From: Serratia sp. Ag1
GTDB lineage: Bacteria > Pseudomonadota > Gammaproteobacteria > Enterobacterales > Enterobacteriaceae
Assembly: GCF_000743355.1 (NCBI RefSeq)
Contig: NZ_JQEI01000016.1
Coordinates: forward strand, 62,001-126,000
Direction of reading: 5' to 3'
DNA: 64,000 nt
Positions within the stretch are counted from its first letter, which is position 1, and the number at the start of each line of letters is the position of its first letter. The notes below the pieces were generated by a model, which worked only from the letters and a program-made list of their open reading frames with translations, was not told the DNA's origin and made no database searches. The translations under genes were made by a program, and so were the position numbers. Below are positions 34,206 to 43,894 of the stretch, piece after piece.

Positions 34206-34970
34206 ATGGGAATTCAGATCGAAAGGCTGTCAGCGGTGATCGACGCGGTGGCGACCCGCCAGTTCTATCCCAACTTGCTGGCCTATCTGGAAGGCTTTTT
34301 TGCTTTTGACAATGCGATTGTCTATGCCTTCGAGCGTGGTCAGGTACCGCGTTGCCTGATGAAGGCGGAAAAAGAAAACAGCGATGCGGTAAACCAGATT
34401 TATCAGCAAGGGGCCTACCTTGAAGATCCTTTTTACCGGGCGCTGAATGAAGGCGTGCATGGCAGCGTGTTTACCCTGCGCCAGTTAGCTCCCTGTGGTT
34501 TTTATCAGACGGATTATTACCGCAATTTCTACCGCAAAACCGGCTGGCACGATGAAGCTGGCGTATTGCTACAGTTGGCCCCAGAACGTGGTTTGGGGGT
34601 GTTTTTCGGCTCTGTGCGCCAAACGGTAGGCGTGCGCGCTCCCCGTCTGGCGGATTTACACGGGGCGTTGACGCTGGTGAAAAGCGTAGCGCGGCTGCAC
34701 AGCGAAGTGGTACCCGCCAATCCACCGGTTTCCCCAGCTCCGCTGGCTGATAGCGCCGCTCAGGCGCGTTACGTTCTGACGCCGCGTGAGCGCGAGATTG
34801 TCGATCTGATCCTCAGCGGTAATGGCTCGCAGCAGATTGCCGAACGGCTGTTTATCAGCCTTGGAACGGTGAAAAATCACCGTAAAAATATCTATGGCAA
34901 ACTGAAGATTGGTTCTCAGGCCGAACTGTTCAATCTGTTTCTTACCGCTCCTTTGCGGCGCACCGCATAA
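34206..34970 (+). CDS. LuxR-family transcriptional regulator
   Basis: 254 residues. The C-terminal GerE/LuxR HTH (LTPREREIVDLILSGNGSQQIAERLFISLGTVKNHRKNIYGKL) spans about 192-250. The N-terminal 160 residues contain FFAFDNAIVYAFERG, DPFYRAL and FYQTDYYRNFYRKTGWHDEAGVLLQL, an unassigned sensor-like domain rather than a clear acyl-homoserine-lactone pocket or receiver. The ATG follows GGGGGCGGGG. By position it should regulate the amine-oxidase set at 35070-38290 and perhaps the divergent dehydrogenase. Confidence 0.85.
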   Translation: MGIQIERLSAVIDAVATRQFYPNLLAYLEGFFAFDNAIVYAFERGQVPRCLMKAEKENSDAVNQIYQQGAYLEDPFYRALNEGVHGSVFTLRQLAPCGFYQTDYYRNFYRKTGWHDEAGVLLQLAPERGLGVFFGSVRQTVGVRAPRLADLHGALTLVKSVARLHSEVVPANPPVSPAPLADSAAQARYVLTPREREIVDLILSGNGSQQIAERLFISLGTVKNHRKNIYGKLKIGSQAELFNLFLTAPLRRTA

Positions 34971-34989
34971 TGTTAAAATTCTGTTGCAA

Positions 34990-35007
34990 ATGTCCCTAAA
35001 GGGACAT
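34990..35007. promoter_or_regulatory. Perfect palindrome, candidate operator of the LuxR-type regulator
   Basis: ATGTCCCT-AA-AGGGACAT has 8-bp perfect arms and lies 63 bp upstream of the oxidase start, where an activator would bind. Sizes of 18-20 bp are typical for LuxR-type dimers. No T-run follows, so it is not a terminator of the preceding gene. Confidence 0.55.
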
Positions 35008-35069
35008 AGTCGCCTGTACTTGCCCTCCTGATAATTCAGGTTAGGAAATGAGTCAACGGGAGTGTAGCA

Positions 35070-36371
35070 ATGAGTAATGAAATCGAATCGTTAACCTACT
35101 ATGCGGCGACCAAGAAATACGATCTGCGCTTCCCGACGCTGGAAGAGGATCTGGACGTTGATGTGGTGATCATCGGCGGGGGCTTTTCCGGCATTAATAC
35201 TGCGCTGGAGCTGGCAGAAAAAGGCATTACTAACATTGCCATTCTTGAAGGCCGTTATCTGGGTTACGGCGGTACTGGCCGCAACGGCGGGCAGGTGATG
35301 GCCGGGATCGGCCACGATCTGGAAAAGATCAAACGCCACGTTGGCCCGGCAGGGTTGGAGACTATCTTTAAGATCAGCAACCTGGGTGCCGGGATCATCC
35401 GCGAACGGATCAAAAAATACGACATTAATGCGGATTTCTGTTTTGGTTACGGTTATCTGGGCAGCAATGCGCGGCAAGAGAAAACCCTGCGTAGCTGGCT
35501 GAAAGAGTTCAAAGCGGTTTCACCGGATGAGGAGATCGAATTTTATACCGGCTCAGAGGTGAAGCAGGTGGTGGGCTCCGATGCCTATACCTGTGCGCTG
35601 AAACACATGGGGGGCGGCCACGTTCATTCGCTCAACCTGCTGCTGGGTGAAGCCAAAGCGCTGGCGGATTACGGCGTCAAAATCTTCGAAAACAGCAGCG
35701 TGCTAAACGTGGAATACGGTTCGCGGATCACCGTGCGCACAGCGATGGGGTCGGTGCGGGCGAATAAGATGCTCTGGGCCTGCAATGGTTTCCTGAACGG
35801 TATGGAACCTTTTATCTACCAAAAAACCATTAATACCTACGCTTTCCAACTGGCCACCGAGCCTTTATCTGACGATCTTATCCGCCAGATCAGCCCGATC
35901 CGCGGTGCTTACAGCGATATCCGACCGGTTATCGATTATTACCGCGTGACCAACGAGAACCGGCTGCTGTTTGGCAGCGCCACCCGCCTGATCGAATACA
36001 TTCCGTCAGACCTGAAGGCCTGGAACCGTAACCTGATGCTGAAGGTGTTCCCGTATCTGAAAGACGTGAAGATCGATCTGGCCTGGGGCGGGCCGCTGTG
36101 CTGCAGTGCCAACCTGTTCCCGCAGATCGGCACGTTGCCACAGCATGACAATGTGTTCTATGTGCAGGGCTATTCCGGCTTTGGTGTGACGCCGAGCCAT
36201 ATCGTTTGCAAAGTGCTGGCAGAAGGGATGAGTGAGGGATCCGATCGTTACGATCTGATGAGCTCGATCCCGCACGTCAATATTTTCGGCAAGGACAAGC
36301 TGCGCCGGGTGATGACCACCGCTGGCAAAGTCTGGCACCAGACCTCGGGCTACTGGAAGGGCCGCCGTTAA
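35070..36371 (+). CDS. FAD-dependent amine oxidoreductase (PuuB/DAO type)
   Basis: 433 residues of the DAO family. The FAD-binding VDVVIIGGGFSGINTALELAEKG lies at about 30-52, then YGGTGRNGGQ, GGGHVHSLNLLLGEAKAL, and a C-terminal GYSGFGVTPSHI. It is related to E. coli PuuB, gamma-glutamylputrescine oxidase (426 aa). It probably oxidises an amine or polyamine derivative to an aldehyde for the downstream dehydrogenase. GGGAGTGTAGCA precedes the ATG. No glutamylputrescine synthetase or hydrolase lies near, so the substrate may differ. Confidence 0.85.
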   Translation: MSNEIESLTYYAATKKYDLRFPTLEEDLDVDVVIIGGGFSGINTALELAEKGITNIAILEGRYLGYGGTGRNGGQVMAGIGHDLEKIKRHVGPAGLETIFKISNLGAGIIRERIKKYDINADFCFGYGYLGSNARQEKTLRSWLKEFKAVSPDEEIEFYTGSEVKQVVGSDAYTCALKHMGGGHVHSLNLLLGEAKALADYGVKIFENSSVLNVEYGSRITVRTAMGSVRANKMLWACNGFLNGMEPFIYQKTINTYAFQLATEPLSDDLIRQISPIRGAYSDIRPVIDYYRVTNENRLLFGSATRLIEYIPSDLKAWNRNLMLKVFPYLKDVKIDLAWGGPLCCSANLFPQIGTLPQHDNVFYVQGYSGFGVTPSHIVCKVLAEGMSEGSDRYDLMSSIPHVNIFGKDKLRRVMTTAGKVWHQTSGYWKGRR

Positions 36372-36410
36372 TTCTGTTGCCAACCATCATTAATTTTAAA
36401 AGGAAAAACC

Positions 36411-36776
36411 ATGAAACCACTCCTGCTCAAACAAGCATTACCAGAACTGCTGCAAATCGGCAGCGTCAGCAATCTGGGCGCCACGGTTGTTGCCGGTGAA
36501 CCCAACGTCGGCGTAGCGATGATCTTTGGTGAACCGTCGGACAACCTGAACTGTGGCGTCTTTAGCTGCACGCGCGGGGCGTTCGTGATGGAGTATCCGT
36601 TTAATGAACATGCCACGGTGTGGGAAGGCACGGCGACGCTGACCAATGAAAATACCGGTGAGGCGGTGCACTATCAGGCCGGTGATTCCTGGTTTGTAGA
36701 AAAAGGCACTCCGGTACGCTGGGAAATCACTTCCGATCGCTTTGTGAAGCACTATCTGGCGATTGTTGAGGGCTAA
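36411..36776 (+). CDS. Cupin-domain protein (DUF861 type)
   Basis: 121 residues forming one small cupin (EYPFNEHATVWEGTATLTNE, AGDSWFVEKGTPVRWEI). It sits between the oxidase and the aldehyde dehydrogenase (20 bp gap). Small cupins often accompany amine or amino-acid oxidases; the role is not known. AAAGGAAAAACC precedes the ATG. Confidence 0.8.
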   Translation: MKPLLLKQALPELLQIGSVSNLGATVVAGEPNVGVAMIFGEPSDNLNCGVFSCTRGAFVMEYPFNEHATVWEGTATLTNENTGEAVHYQAGDSWFVEKGTPVRWEITSDRFVKHYLAIVEG

Positions 36777-36796
36777 CACGTAAAGAGGGGAATGCG

Positions 36797-38290
36797 ATGA
36801 CGGATATTACGTTGCTGCCGCAGGTGACGGCATTTCTTGGCCGTGAGCATGGTCATTACATTAATGGCCAGTCACTGAGCGGAACAGGAAAAGAGCAGTT
36901 TGCGGTCGTTAACCCGGCAACCGGGCAAGCCATTGCGCAGGTCATTGAAGGCGGGCAGAGAGAAGTAGAGGCCGCAATGCAGGCGGCATTTGCCGCTTTT
37001 CACTGCAGTTGGGCGCAGGTTTCACCCATGGAGCGCGGCAACTGCCTGACGCGTCTGGCTGACTTGCTGCAGGCAAACCGTGAAGAACTGGCGCAGTTGG
37101 AAAGCCTGTGTTCCGGCAAAACCATTCAATTGGCACGTGGCTTGGAAATCGACATGGCCGCGCAGTTCCTGCGCTACTTTGCAGGTTGGTCGAGCAAGAT
37201 CAGCGGGGAAACGCTCAACGTCTCATTGCCCTCTTTCCGGGGGGAACAATATACCGCTTTCACCCGGCGCGAGCCCTTGGGTGTCGTGGTCGGGATCATC
37301 CCATGGAATTTCTCGATCATGATCGCCATCTGGAAGCTGGCTGCGGCGCTGACCTGCGGCTGTACGGTGGTGCTGAAACCCAGTGAATATACGCCGCTGA
37401 CCATGCTGCGGGTCGCTGAGCTGGCGAAAGAGGCGGGGATCCCGGACGGGGCGCTTAATGTGATCAACGGTTCTGGTGCGCGTTTGGGCCCGGCGCTGAT
37501 TGCTCATCCTCATTGCGCCAAAGTGTCGTTTACTGGCTCAGTCCCGACAGGCATTGCCGTGGGTAAATCCGCGATGGAGCAGGGGATTGTGCGCACCACG
37601 CTGGAGTTGGGGGGTAAAAATGGCGCGGCGTTTCTGGCCGATGTTTCTGTCGACAAGATGGTCGACGGTATTATCGAAGCCGGTTACCTGAATCAGGGGC
37701 AGATCTGCGCGGCGGCTGAGCGTTTCTATCTGCCCGCCAGCCATATTGATGCAGTGTTGGAGAAGTTGGCACAGCGTTTGGGGGCGATGAAGGTCGGGTC
37801 ATCACTGGATGAAACTACCGAAGTGGGGCCATTAGCCAACGAGGCGCATTATCGCAAGGTACTTGGCCTGTTCGATAAGGCGCGTGCTGAAGGCAGCCAG
37901 ATTGTCTGTGGCGGCCATGCGCTTGCTGGCCCCGGTTTCTTTGTGGCACCGACGGCGATCCGCGCTAACGGGCCCAATGATCTGTTGATGCGTGAGGAAA
38001 CCTTCGGCCCGGTGGGCACGTTCCTGGCCTATAACGATGAAGAACAGTTGGTCGCGATGATGAACGATTCGCCTTATGGGCTGGCCGCCAGTCTATGGAC
38101 CAACGATCTCAGCAAGGCAATGCGCATGATCCCACGGATCGAAGCCGGAACAGTGTGGATCAATATGCACACTTTCCTCGATCCGGCATTGCCGTTCGGT
38201 GGGATGAAATCGTCGGGGGTTGGGCGGGAATTTGGTAGCGCGTTTATCGAACATTATACCGAGCTGAAATCGGTGATGATGAGGTACTGA
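36797..38290 (+). CDS. NAD(P)-dependent aldehyde dehydrogenase
   Basis: 497 residues of the ALDH superfamily. PWNFSIMIAIWKLAAALTCGC binds the cofactor, Glu270 in LELGGKN and Cys304 in NQGQICAAAER are the catalytic pair, and EETFGPVGTF and GGMKSSGVGREFG are further signatures. It probably oxidises the aldehyde made by the oxidase upstream, giving an acid such as an aminobutyrate. AGAGGGGAATGCG precedes the ATG. It ends 56 bp before the convergent ptsO. Confidence 0.88.
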   Translation: MTDITLLPQVTAFLGREHGHYINGQSLSGTGKEQFAVVNPATGQAIAQVIEGGQREVEAAMQAAFAAFHCSWAQVSPMERGNCLTRLADLLQANREELAQLESLCSGKTIQLARGLEIDMAAQFLRYFAGWSSKISGETLNVSLPSFRGEQYTAFTRREPLGVVVGIIPWNFSIMIAIWKLAAALTCGCTVVLKPSEYTPLTMLRVAELAKEAGIPDGALNVINGSGARLGPALIAHPHCAKVSFTGSVPTGIAVGKSAMEQGIVRTTLELGGKNGAAFLADVSVDKMVDGIIEAGYLNQGQICAAAERFYLPASHIDAVLEKLAQRLGAMKVGSSLDETTEVGPLANEAHYRKVLGLFDKARAEGSQIVCGGHALAGPGFFVAPTAIRANGPNDLLMREETFGPVGTFLAYNDEEQLVAMMNDSPYGLAASLWTNDLSKAMRMIPRIEAGTVWINMHTFLDPALPFGGMKSSGVGREFGSAFIEHYTELKSVMMRY

Positions 38291-38346
38291 GTATACCCGC
38301 CGTGTTTCAAGCCGCAAAAATCTTGGCTGCGCAAGTGACCGGGGAA

Positions 38347-38619
38347 TTAATCTTCATCAAAGCCGGAATTAAACAGTTCGATCACCGCCGCCAGGGCCTG
38401 CTGTTCTTCCGGCCCGGTGGCTTCAATTTCGATCTGGCGGCCTTGGGCGGAATCCAGCATCAGTAGGGCTATCACGCTGCTGGCTTCCGCTTCGGTGCCG
38501 CTGTCGTTGCGCAGCAGCACTTCAGCGTCAAAACTCTGCACCAGTTCAAACAGTTTCATCGCTGGCCGGGCATGCATGCCCAGCCGGTTCTTGATTTCTA
38601 CCGTTTGCTTGACCGTCAT
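38347..38619 (-). CDS. ptsO: NPr (PtsO), phosphocarrier of the nitrogen PTS
   Basis: 90 residues, an HPr paralogue with [10 protein letters not shown] carrying the phosphorylated His and a [14 protein letters not shown] loop. It passes phosphate from EI-Ntr (PtsP) to PtsN. Its start overlaps the rapZ stop (TAATG), the last gene of the rpoN block. Confidence 0.96.
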   Translation of the reverse strand: MTVKQTVEIKNRLGMHARPAMKLFELVQSFDAEVLLRNDSGTEAEASSVIALLMLDSAQGRQIEIEATGPEEQQALAAVIELFNSGFDED

Positions 38620-39470
38620 TATTTGCGTTTTTCCAGCGTGCGGTGGCGTGACTGCACGTTCTTGCCGCGTGAGCGGAAATAATCAGCCAGCTGTTCTGCG
38701 ACATACACCGAGCGGTGTTTACCGCCGGTACAGCCGATAGCCACGGTCAGGTAACTACGGTTGTTGGTTTCCAGCATCGGTAACCACAGTTCCAGATAGC
38801 TGCGCGTCTGGTAAATGAAGTTATGCACTTCGGTGTGACGATCGAGGAACGAGGCCACCGGTCTATCCAGGCCGGTCATTGGGCGCAACTTCGGATCCCA
38901 GTGTGGGTTTGGCAGAAAACGCACGTCGAACACGTAATCGGCATCAATAGGAATACCATGCTTGAAGCCGAAGGATTCGAACACCATGGTCAGCTCACGC
39001 TCGCGTTTACCCAGCAAGCGGGTACGCAACATTTCAGCCAGTTCGTGCACCGACATTTCTGAGGTGTCGATGATCAGATCGGCGCGTGAACGCAAGGGTT
39101 CGAGCAAATCGCTCTCTTCATCAATCGCGCTTTCCAGCGACAGATTTTTGGCAGAAAGAGGATGCAGGCGGCGAGTATCGCTGTAGCGGCGGATCAGGGT
39201 ATTGCGATCGGCGTCGAGGAACAGCAACTGCGGTGAAAAGCTTTCCGGCAACTGAGTCATTGCGTGTTCAAACACTTCCGGCGATTCTGGCATGTTACGC
39301 ACGTCAATGCTGACCGCTGCGGAGGTATTACGCTCAGCCAGCGTTTGTGCAAGCTGCGGCAGCAGAACCACCGGCAGGTTATCAACGCAGTAAAAACCCA
39401 TATCTTCCAGCGCCCGTAGGGCGACAGACTTCCCTGAACCGGAACGGCCGCTGACAATCATCAGCACCAT
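38619..39470 (-). CDS. rapZ: RapZ, RNase adapter protein
   Basis: 283 residues (E. coli 284). Walker A is GRSGSGKS (about 8-15), and the C-terminal half carries the RNA-binding part ([43 protein letters not shown]). It guides RNase E to the GlmZ sRNA in response to glucosamine 6-phosphate. The start at 39470 is fixed by alignment ([10 protein letters not shown]); the extra upstream residues are not conserved. Confidence 0.96.
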   Translation of the reverse strand: MVLMIVSGRSGSGKSVALRALEDMGFYCVDNLPVVLLPQLAQTLAERNTSAAVSIDVRNMPESPEVFEHAMTQLPESFSPQLLFLDADRNTLIRRYSDTRRLHPLSAKNLSLESAIDEESDLLEPLRSRADLIIDTSEMSVHELAEMLRTRLLGKRERELTMVFESFGFKHGIPIDADYVFDVRFLPNPHWDPKLRPMTGLDRPVASFLDRHTEVHNFIYQTRSYLELWLPMLETNNRSYLTVAIGCTGGKHRSVYVAEQLADYFRSRGKNVQSRHRTLEKRK

Positions 39471-39601
39471 GTGGCAACTCCCCTGGCATCTCAATGGCGT
39501 TTATCGCCACCGTTAGGATCTTTTATTATCCAGGCCGGAGCCTGGATGATTCTCAGTAAAACAGTAGCGTTTTCATGGCTGAAAGTCACGCCAGGTAACG
39601 G

Positions 39602-40063
39602 TTATTCGGTGATAATCTGGTAGAGCTCTTCGTCTGTCTGTGCTGCACGCAGGCGGCGGCAGACAGTTTTGTCCGCCAGCCGTTTGGCGACCAGTGACAA
39701 AGTATGTAAATGCGTTTTGCATTGATCGGCTGGCACCAGCAGGGCGAACAGCAGGTCAACCGGTTGATTGTCGATGGCGTCAAAGGCGATGGGTTGTTCC
39801 AGACGGATAAACACGCCAACGGCTCGCAGGGTGTCTTCTTCCAGCTTGCCATGAGGGATGGCGATACCGTTGCCGATACCGGTACTGCCCATACGTTCGC
39901 GGGTGAGAACGGCGTCAAACACCACCTGCGGAGGCAGGTTGAGCTGATTGGCGGCCAATTCGCTGATAATTTCCAACGCCCGTTTCTTGCTGGTGCAGTG
40001 TACCGCGCTTTTGGTGCACTCGATGTTTAATACCGAGCTTAATTGCATTATTTCGTTGTTCAT
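39602..40063 (-). CDS. ptsN: PtsN, EIIA-Ntr
   Basis: 153 residues, somewhat shorter at the C-terminus than E. coli (163). The phospho-acceptor is the His of GIAIPHGKLE. It is a regulatory PTS protein that controls K+ transport and other functions and does not transport sugar. It lies between hpf and rapZ as in E. coli. The missing tail beyond YQIITE looks natural, since the stop follows cleanly. Confidence 0.95.
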   Translation of the reverse strand: MNNEIMQLSSVLNIECTKSAVHCTSKKRALEIISELAANQLNLPPQVVFDAVLTRERMGSTGIGNGIAIPHGKLEEDTLRAVGVFIRLEQPIAFDAIDNQPVDLLFALLVPADQCKTHLHTLSLVAKRLADKTVCRRLRAAQTDEELYQIITE

Positions 40064-40300
40064 CTCATCTTCACTTAAAAAACCGCATCAAGCGCTAGGC
40101 TTGGATATCTGAAACCCGGTGAATAAAACAGCCGAGGTTGCAAACTACCTGTACCGATTACGCTCAATGAATCGGTTTTTTTCGCCGGTTTAACCCTGAT
40201 GGCCGCTCGGCGCGCCCCGTTCAGGGTGACACGCCGATGCTTGCCTGGTAGCCAATGACTACAATTTGGGCCGCTGCCGCAGGCGGCAACTGCCCGAACG

Positions 40301-40588
40301 TCAGTGATGTTTTAGTTTGTCTTTATGTTTGTTCAATTGGCGTGCCAGTTTGTCGATCAGGCAGTCAATTGCGGCATACATATCTTCTTTTTCCGAAGTG
40401 GCGTGCAACTCGCCTCCATTCACGTGCACCGTTGCTTCCGCAATCTGTTGCACTTTTTCCACACTGAGAACGACATACACCTGATTAATGCGATCAAAAT
40501 ATTGCTCAAGTTTGGCGAACTTACTGTTCACAAACTCACGCATTGGTTCAGTGATTTCGATGTGGTGTCCGGTAATGTTGAGCTGCAT
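40301..40588 (-). CDS. hpf: HPF, ribosome hibernation promoting factor
   Basis: 95 residues, the short form (MQLNITGHHIEITEPMREFVNSK, VNGGELHATSEKEDMYAAIDCLIDKL). It binds the 30S subunit and stabilises 100S dimers together with RMF in stationary phase. AAGGAAGACATT before the ATG at 40588 fixes the start. It lies 23 bp after rpoN. Confidence 0.96.
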   Translation of the reverse strand: MQLNITGHHIEITEPMREFVNSKFAKLEQYFDRINQVYVVLSVEKVQQIAEATVHVNGGELHATSEKEDMYAAIDCLIDKLARQLNKHKDKLKHH

Positions 40589-40611
40589 AATGTCTTCCTT
40601 CTCTAGTGAGG

Positions 40612-42045
40612 TCAAATCAACTGTTTGCGCTGATTTGACGGCGGGATGGACAAAGACTCTCGGTACTTGGCAACGGTACGGCGTGCCACCATGATCCCCT
40701 GATCGGAAAGCATTGTGGCCAGCTTGCTGTCGCTAAGCGGTTTAGCGGGATTTTCCGCCGCAATCAATTTCTTCACCAACGCCCGGATCGCCGTCGAGGA
40801 GGCTTCGCCGCCGCTGTCGGTGTTCACATGGCTGGAGAAGAAATATTTCAATTCAAAAATGCCGCGCGGGCTGTGCAGAAACTTCTGCGTGGTCACGCGC
40901 GAGATGGTTGATTCGTGCATCTCCACGGCCTGGGCGATATCGGCCAGTACCATGGGTTTCATAAACTCTTCCCCCAGCTCAAAGAAGGCCTCCTGCTGCT
41001 CGACAATGCAGCGGCTCACCTTGAGCAGAGTCTCGTTACGGCTTTCGAGGCTTTTAATCAGCCATTTCGCTTCCTGCAGATTGCTGCGGATAAACTGACC
41101 ATCCGCCTCGTTGCGCACGCTATTGCCAAGCGCCGCATACTGCTGGTTGATCTTCAGCCGTGGGATGCTGTCAGTATTCAGCTCCACCTGCCAGGTATCC
41201 TGTACCTTACGCACCAGCACATCCGGGATCACATACTCTGATTCACCGGTATTGATCGACTGCCCAGGGCGCGGATCGAGCGACTGGATCAGCACCATCG
41301 CTTCTTTCAGTGTATCTTCTTTTAAGCGGGTTGTTCGCATCAGGCTGCGAAAGTCGTGATTGGCCAGCAGATCCAGATGATTACTAATGATTAATTGTGC
41401 TTCGGCGAGATAAGGCGTGTTCTTGGCATATTGAGAAAGCTGGATCAGCAAACAATCGCGCAGATCGCGCGCCGCCACGCCGATCGGATCGAAGCGCTGT
41501 ACGCGTTTCAAAACCGCTTCGACTTCGTCCAGGGTGACATTGTCGTCGCCGATGCTTTCCAGAATGTCTTCCAGCGGCACGGTGAGATAACCGGTATCAT
41601 CAACGGCGTCGATGATCGAGGTGGCAATGGCGGCATCGGTATCAGAAAACGGCGTTAAATCCACCTGCCACATCAGATAATCCTGCAGCGTTTGGGTGGT
41701 TTCTCCCTGATAGACCGGCAACTCGTCATCGCTGTAATCGATGCTGCTACCGGAGGGAGTACCTGCCGTGTAGATCTCATCCCAGGTGGCATCCAGCGGC
41801 AGTTCTTCCGGTAGATCCTGCTGCTCCAGCGCTTCGCGGGTATCCAGCTCTTCGGTGTCGAGACGTTCCGCAGTCTCTATTTCGTCGTACGGGTCAGTCT
41901 GATCAAGCAAAGGGTTGCTCTCTAACGCCAACTGGATCTCCTGCTGAAGTTCAAGCGTAGACAGCTGCAACAAGCGTATCGCCTGCTGTAGCTGGGGAGT
42001 CATCGCCAATTGTTGGCTGAGCCTGAGTTGCAAACCTTGCTTCAT
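40612..42045 (-). CDS. rpoN: RpoN, RNA polymerase sigma-54
   Basis: 477 residues, the E. coli length. Region I is Gln-rich ([23 protein letters not shown]), then an acidic region II, and a C-terminal HTH with the RpoN box [10 protein letters not shown]. It reads -24/-12 promoters with enhancer-binding activators. In this window a matching promoter precedes lafB (57128-57142). It lies 30 bp after lptB. Confidence 0.97.
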   Translation of the reverse strand: MKQGLQLRLSQQLAMTPQLQQAIRLLQLSTLELQQEIQLALESNPLLDQTDPYDEIETAERLDTEELDTREALEQQDLPEELPLDATWDEIYTAGTPSGSSIDYSDDELPVYQGETTQTLQDYLMWQVDLTPFSDTDAAIATSIIDAVDDTGYLTVPLEDILESIGDDNVTLDEVEAVLKRVQRFDPIGVAARDLRDCLLIQLSQYAKNTPYLAEAQLIISNHLDLLANHDFRSLMRTTRLKEDTLKEAMVLIQSLDPRPGQSINTGESEYVIPDVLVRKVQDTWQVELNTDSIPRLKINQQYAALGNSVRNEADGQFIRSNLQEAKWLIKSLESRNETLLKVSRCIVEQQEAFFELGEEFMKPMVLADIAQAVEMHESTISRVTTQKFLHSPRGIFELKYFFSSHVNTDSGGEASSTAIRALVKKLIAAENPAKPLSDSKLATMLSDQGIMVARRTVAKYRESLSIPPSNQRKQLI

Positions 42046-42075
42046 AATCTTCGGTTGACTTCCGTTAGCCAGAAC

Positions 42076-42801
42076 TTAGAGGCGGAACTCTTCGCCCAGA
42101 TAAACGCGTTTGACTTGCTCATCAGCCAGAATAGCATCTGGTGTGCCGTGGGCAATCAATTTGCCCTGGCTGACGATGTAGGCGCGTTCACACACGTCCA
42201 GCGTTTCGCGCACGTTATGGTCAGTGATCAGCACGCCTAAGCCGCTGTCGCGCAGGTGTTCGATAATTTTTTTGATATCGATAACGGAAATCGGGTCAAC
42301 CCCGGCAAAGGGTTCATCCAGCAGGATGAATTTCGGGTTGGCGGCCAGCGCTCGGGCAATTTCCACCCGGCGGCGTTCACCACCGGAAAGTGACTGGCCC
42401 AGGTTATTGCGCAGGTGCGAAATGTGAAACTCTTCCATCAGCTCTACCGCGCGGTCGGCGCGCTGTTCGCTGGTGAGGTCGTGACGGATTTCCAGCACTG
42501 CCATCAGGTTGTCGTAAACGCTCAAACGGCGGAAAATCGAGGCTTCCTGAGGAAGGTAGCCAATTCCACGGCGCGCACGCGCATGTAATGGCAGGATACT
42601 GATGTCTTCTTCATCGATGGCGATGCGCCCGGCGTCACGCTGAACGATGCCCACCACCATATAAAAAGTCGTGGTTTTACCGGCCCCGTTTGGGCCCAAC
42701 AGGCCGACGATCTCACCAGATTTCACTTTTAGGCTGACGTCTTCAACGACTTTGCGGCCTTTATAGGCTTTCGCCAGATGTTCTGCGATAAGTGTTGCCA
42801 T
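42076..42801 (-). CDS. lptB: LptB, ATPase of the LPS transporter LptB2FGC
   Basis: 241 residues, an ABC ATPase with Walker A GPNGAGKT, signature [15 protein letters not shown] and Walker [14 protein letters not shown]. It energises LPS extraction from the inner membrane. It lies 6 bp after lptA in the kdsD-kdsC-lptC-lptA-lptB run. Confidence 0.97.
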   Translation of the reverse strand: MATLIAEHLAKAYKGRKVVEDVSLKVKSGEIVGLLGPNGAGKTTTFYMVVGIVQRDAGRIAIDEEDISILPLHARARRGIGYLPQEASIFRRLSVYDNLMAVLEIRHDLTSEQRADRAVELMEEFHISHLRNNLGQSLSGGERRRVEIARALAANPKFILLDEPFAGVDPISVIDIKKIIEHLRDSGLGVLITDHNVRETLDVCERAYIVSQGKLIAHGTPDAILADEQVKRVYLGEEFRL

Positions 42802-42807
42802 AAGTGA

Positions 42808-43347
42808 TTAGTTACTCTTCTTTTGCGCGCTTTTGTCTTGCAACTGTGATGGCACCAATACGGTGGTCACACGGTTGCCTTTATCGCTGAACGCCTGCAT
42901 TTGCTGCTGCTGCACCAGATAGGTGATGCGATCGCCTTGTACGTTGCTGTCGAGCTGTTCCAGGTAGGCATTGCCGGTGAGCGTGACCAGTTGGGTGGCA
43001 ACGTCGTAACGGACTTTCTGCGCATGGCCTTTCACCGGTTTGCCGTTATCCTGCATCTGATAGAAGGTGACCGGGGTGCCGAAGGCTTCAATGTAGGTTT
43101 TGTTCTGATCGCCACCAGGGCGAGTCACGACCACTTTATCGGCCTTGATCTCAATCGTGCCCTGCTTGATGACCACTTCATCGGTAAACGTGCTGACGTT
43201 GCTCTGCATATCCAGCGACTGCTTCAGTGAATTGATATTCACTGGCTGATCGGCGTCGGATTTCAACGCCAGAACCGGGGTGCTGGCGGTCAAAACGAGG
43301 CTGGCGATCAATAGATTACGGAGTTGTTTTTTGGTTCTGAATTTCAT
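42808..43347 (-). CDS. lptA: LptA, periplasmic LPS bridge protein
   Basis: 179 residues. The signal peptide MKFRTKKQLRNLLIASLVL...PVLA is followed by the OstA/LptA beta-jellyroll (VVIKQGTIEIKADKVVVTRPGG, GTPVTFYQM). It forms the bridge from LptC to LptD. The start at 43347 lies inside the end of lptC (32-bp overlap), as is usual for this pair. Confidence 0.96.
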   Translation of the reverse strand: MKFRTKKQLRNLLIASLVLTASTPVLALKSDADQPVNINSLKQSLDMQSNVSTFTDEVVIKQGTIEIKADKVVVTRPGGDQNKTYIEAFGTPVTFYQMQDNGKPVKGHAQKVRYDVATQLVTLTGNAYLEQLDSNVQGDRITYLVQQQQMQAFSDKGNRVTTVLVPSQLQDKSAQKKSN

Positions 43348-43894
43348 AGTTGGTCTTGACCTTATCAATCAGCTCAGCGGTTTTGTCCCGCAGATTCCCA
43401 CGCATTTTCATGCCATTAGAGGTAAAGTTGGTCCCGAACAGGGTGACTTCATCATCGGAAGAGATATCCTGTGTGACCAGATTAACCCAAGCATTATCTG
43501 TTTTAATTTTCTCTAGCTGCGAGGTGGTGGTCAGGCTGTTCACCTCAACGTGGCCGTACAGATACAGCATACGATCTTTGGTCAGTTTGGCGCGATCGGC
43601 GCGTACTGACCAGATAGCCACAGCGTTCTGATCAAACAGTGTCATCACCGGTTTAGTGAACCAGCTCAGTTCCTCGGCGGTAAAATACTGTACCTCTTCA
43701 GCCACCAGTTTATAGTTCAGCTTACCGGTTGGGCTATAGACCACGGTCACCGTATGCTGGCTCTGGTAGGTCGGATCCTGCTGATTGAGCGGGACTGGGT
43801 TATCATCGCCGCTGAAATCGGCCAGATTCCAGCCGATCAGTGCCAGTGCAATCACCGCCAGCATCAGAGTGACCCAAAGCTTGGTTTTACTCAT
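43316..43894 (-). CDS. lptC: LptC, inner-membrane LPS transport protein
   Basis: 192 residues with a single N-terminal membrane helix (LWVTLMLAVIALALIGWNLADF) and a periplasmic jellyroll (VTVVYSPTGKLNYKLVAEEVQYF). It passes LPS from LptB2FG to LptA. Its start overlaps the kdsC stop by 4 bp (ATGA). Confidence 0.96.
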   Translation of the reverse strand: MSKTKLWVTLMLAVIALALIGWNLADFSGDDNPVPLNQQDPTYQSQHTVTVVYSPTGKLNYKLVAEEVQYFTAEELSWFTKPVMTLFDQNAVAIWSVRADRAKLTKDRMLYLYGHVEVNSLTTTSQLEKIKTDNAWVNLVTQDISSDDEVTLFGTNFTSNGMKMRGNLRDKTAELIDKVKTNYEIQNQKTTP

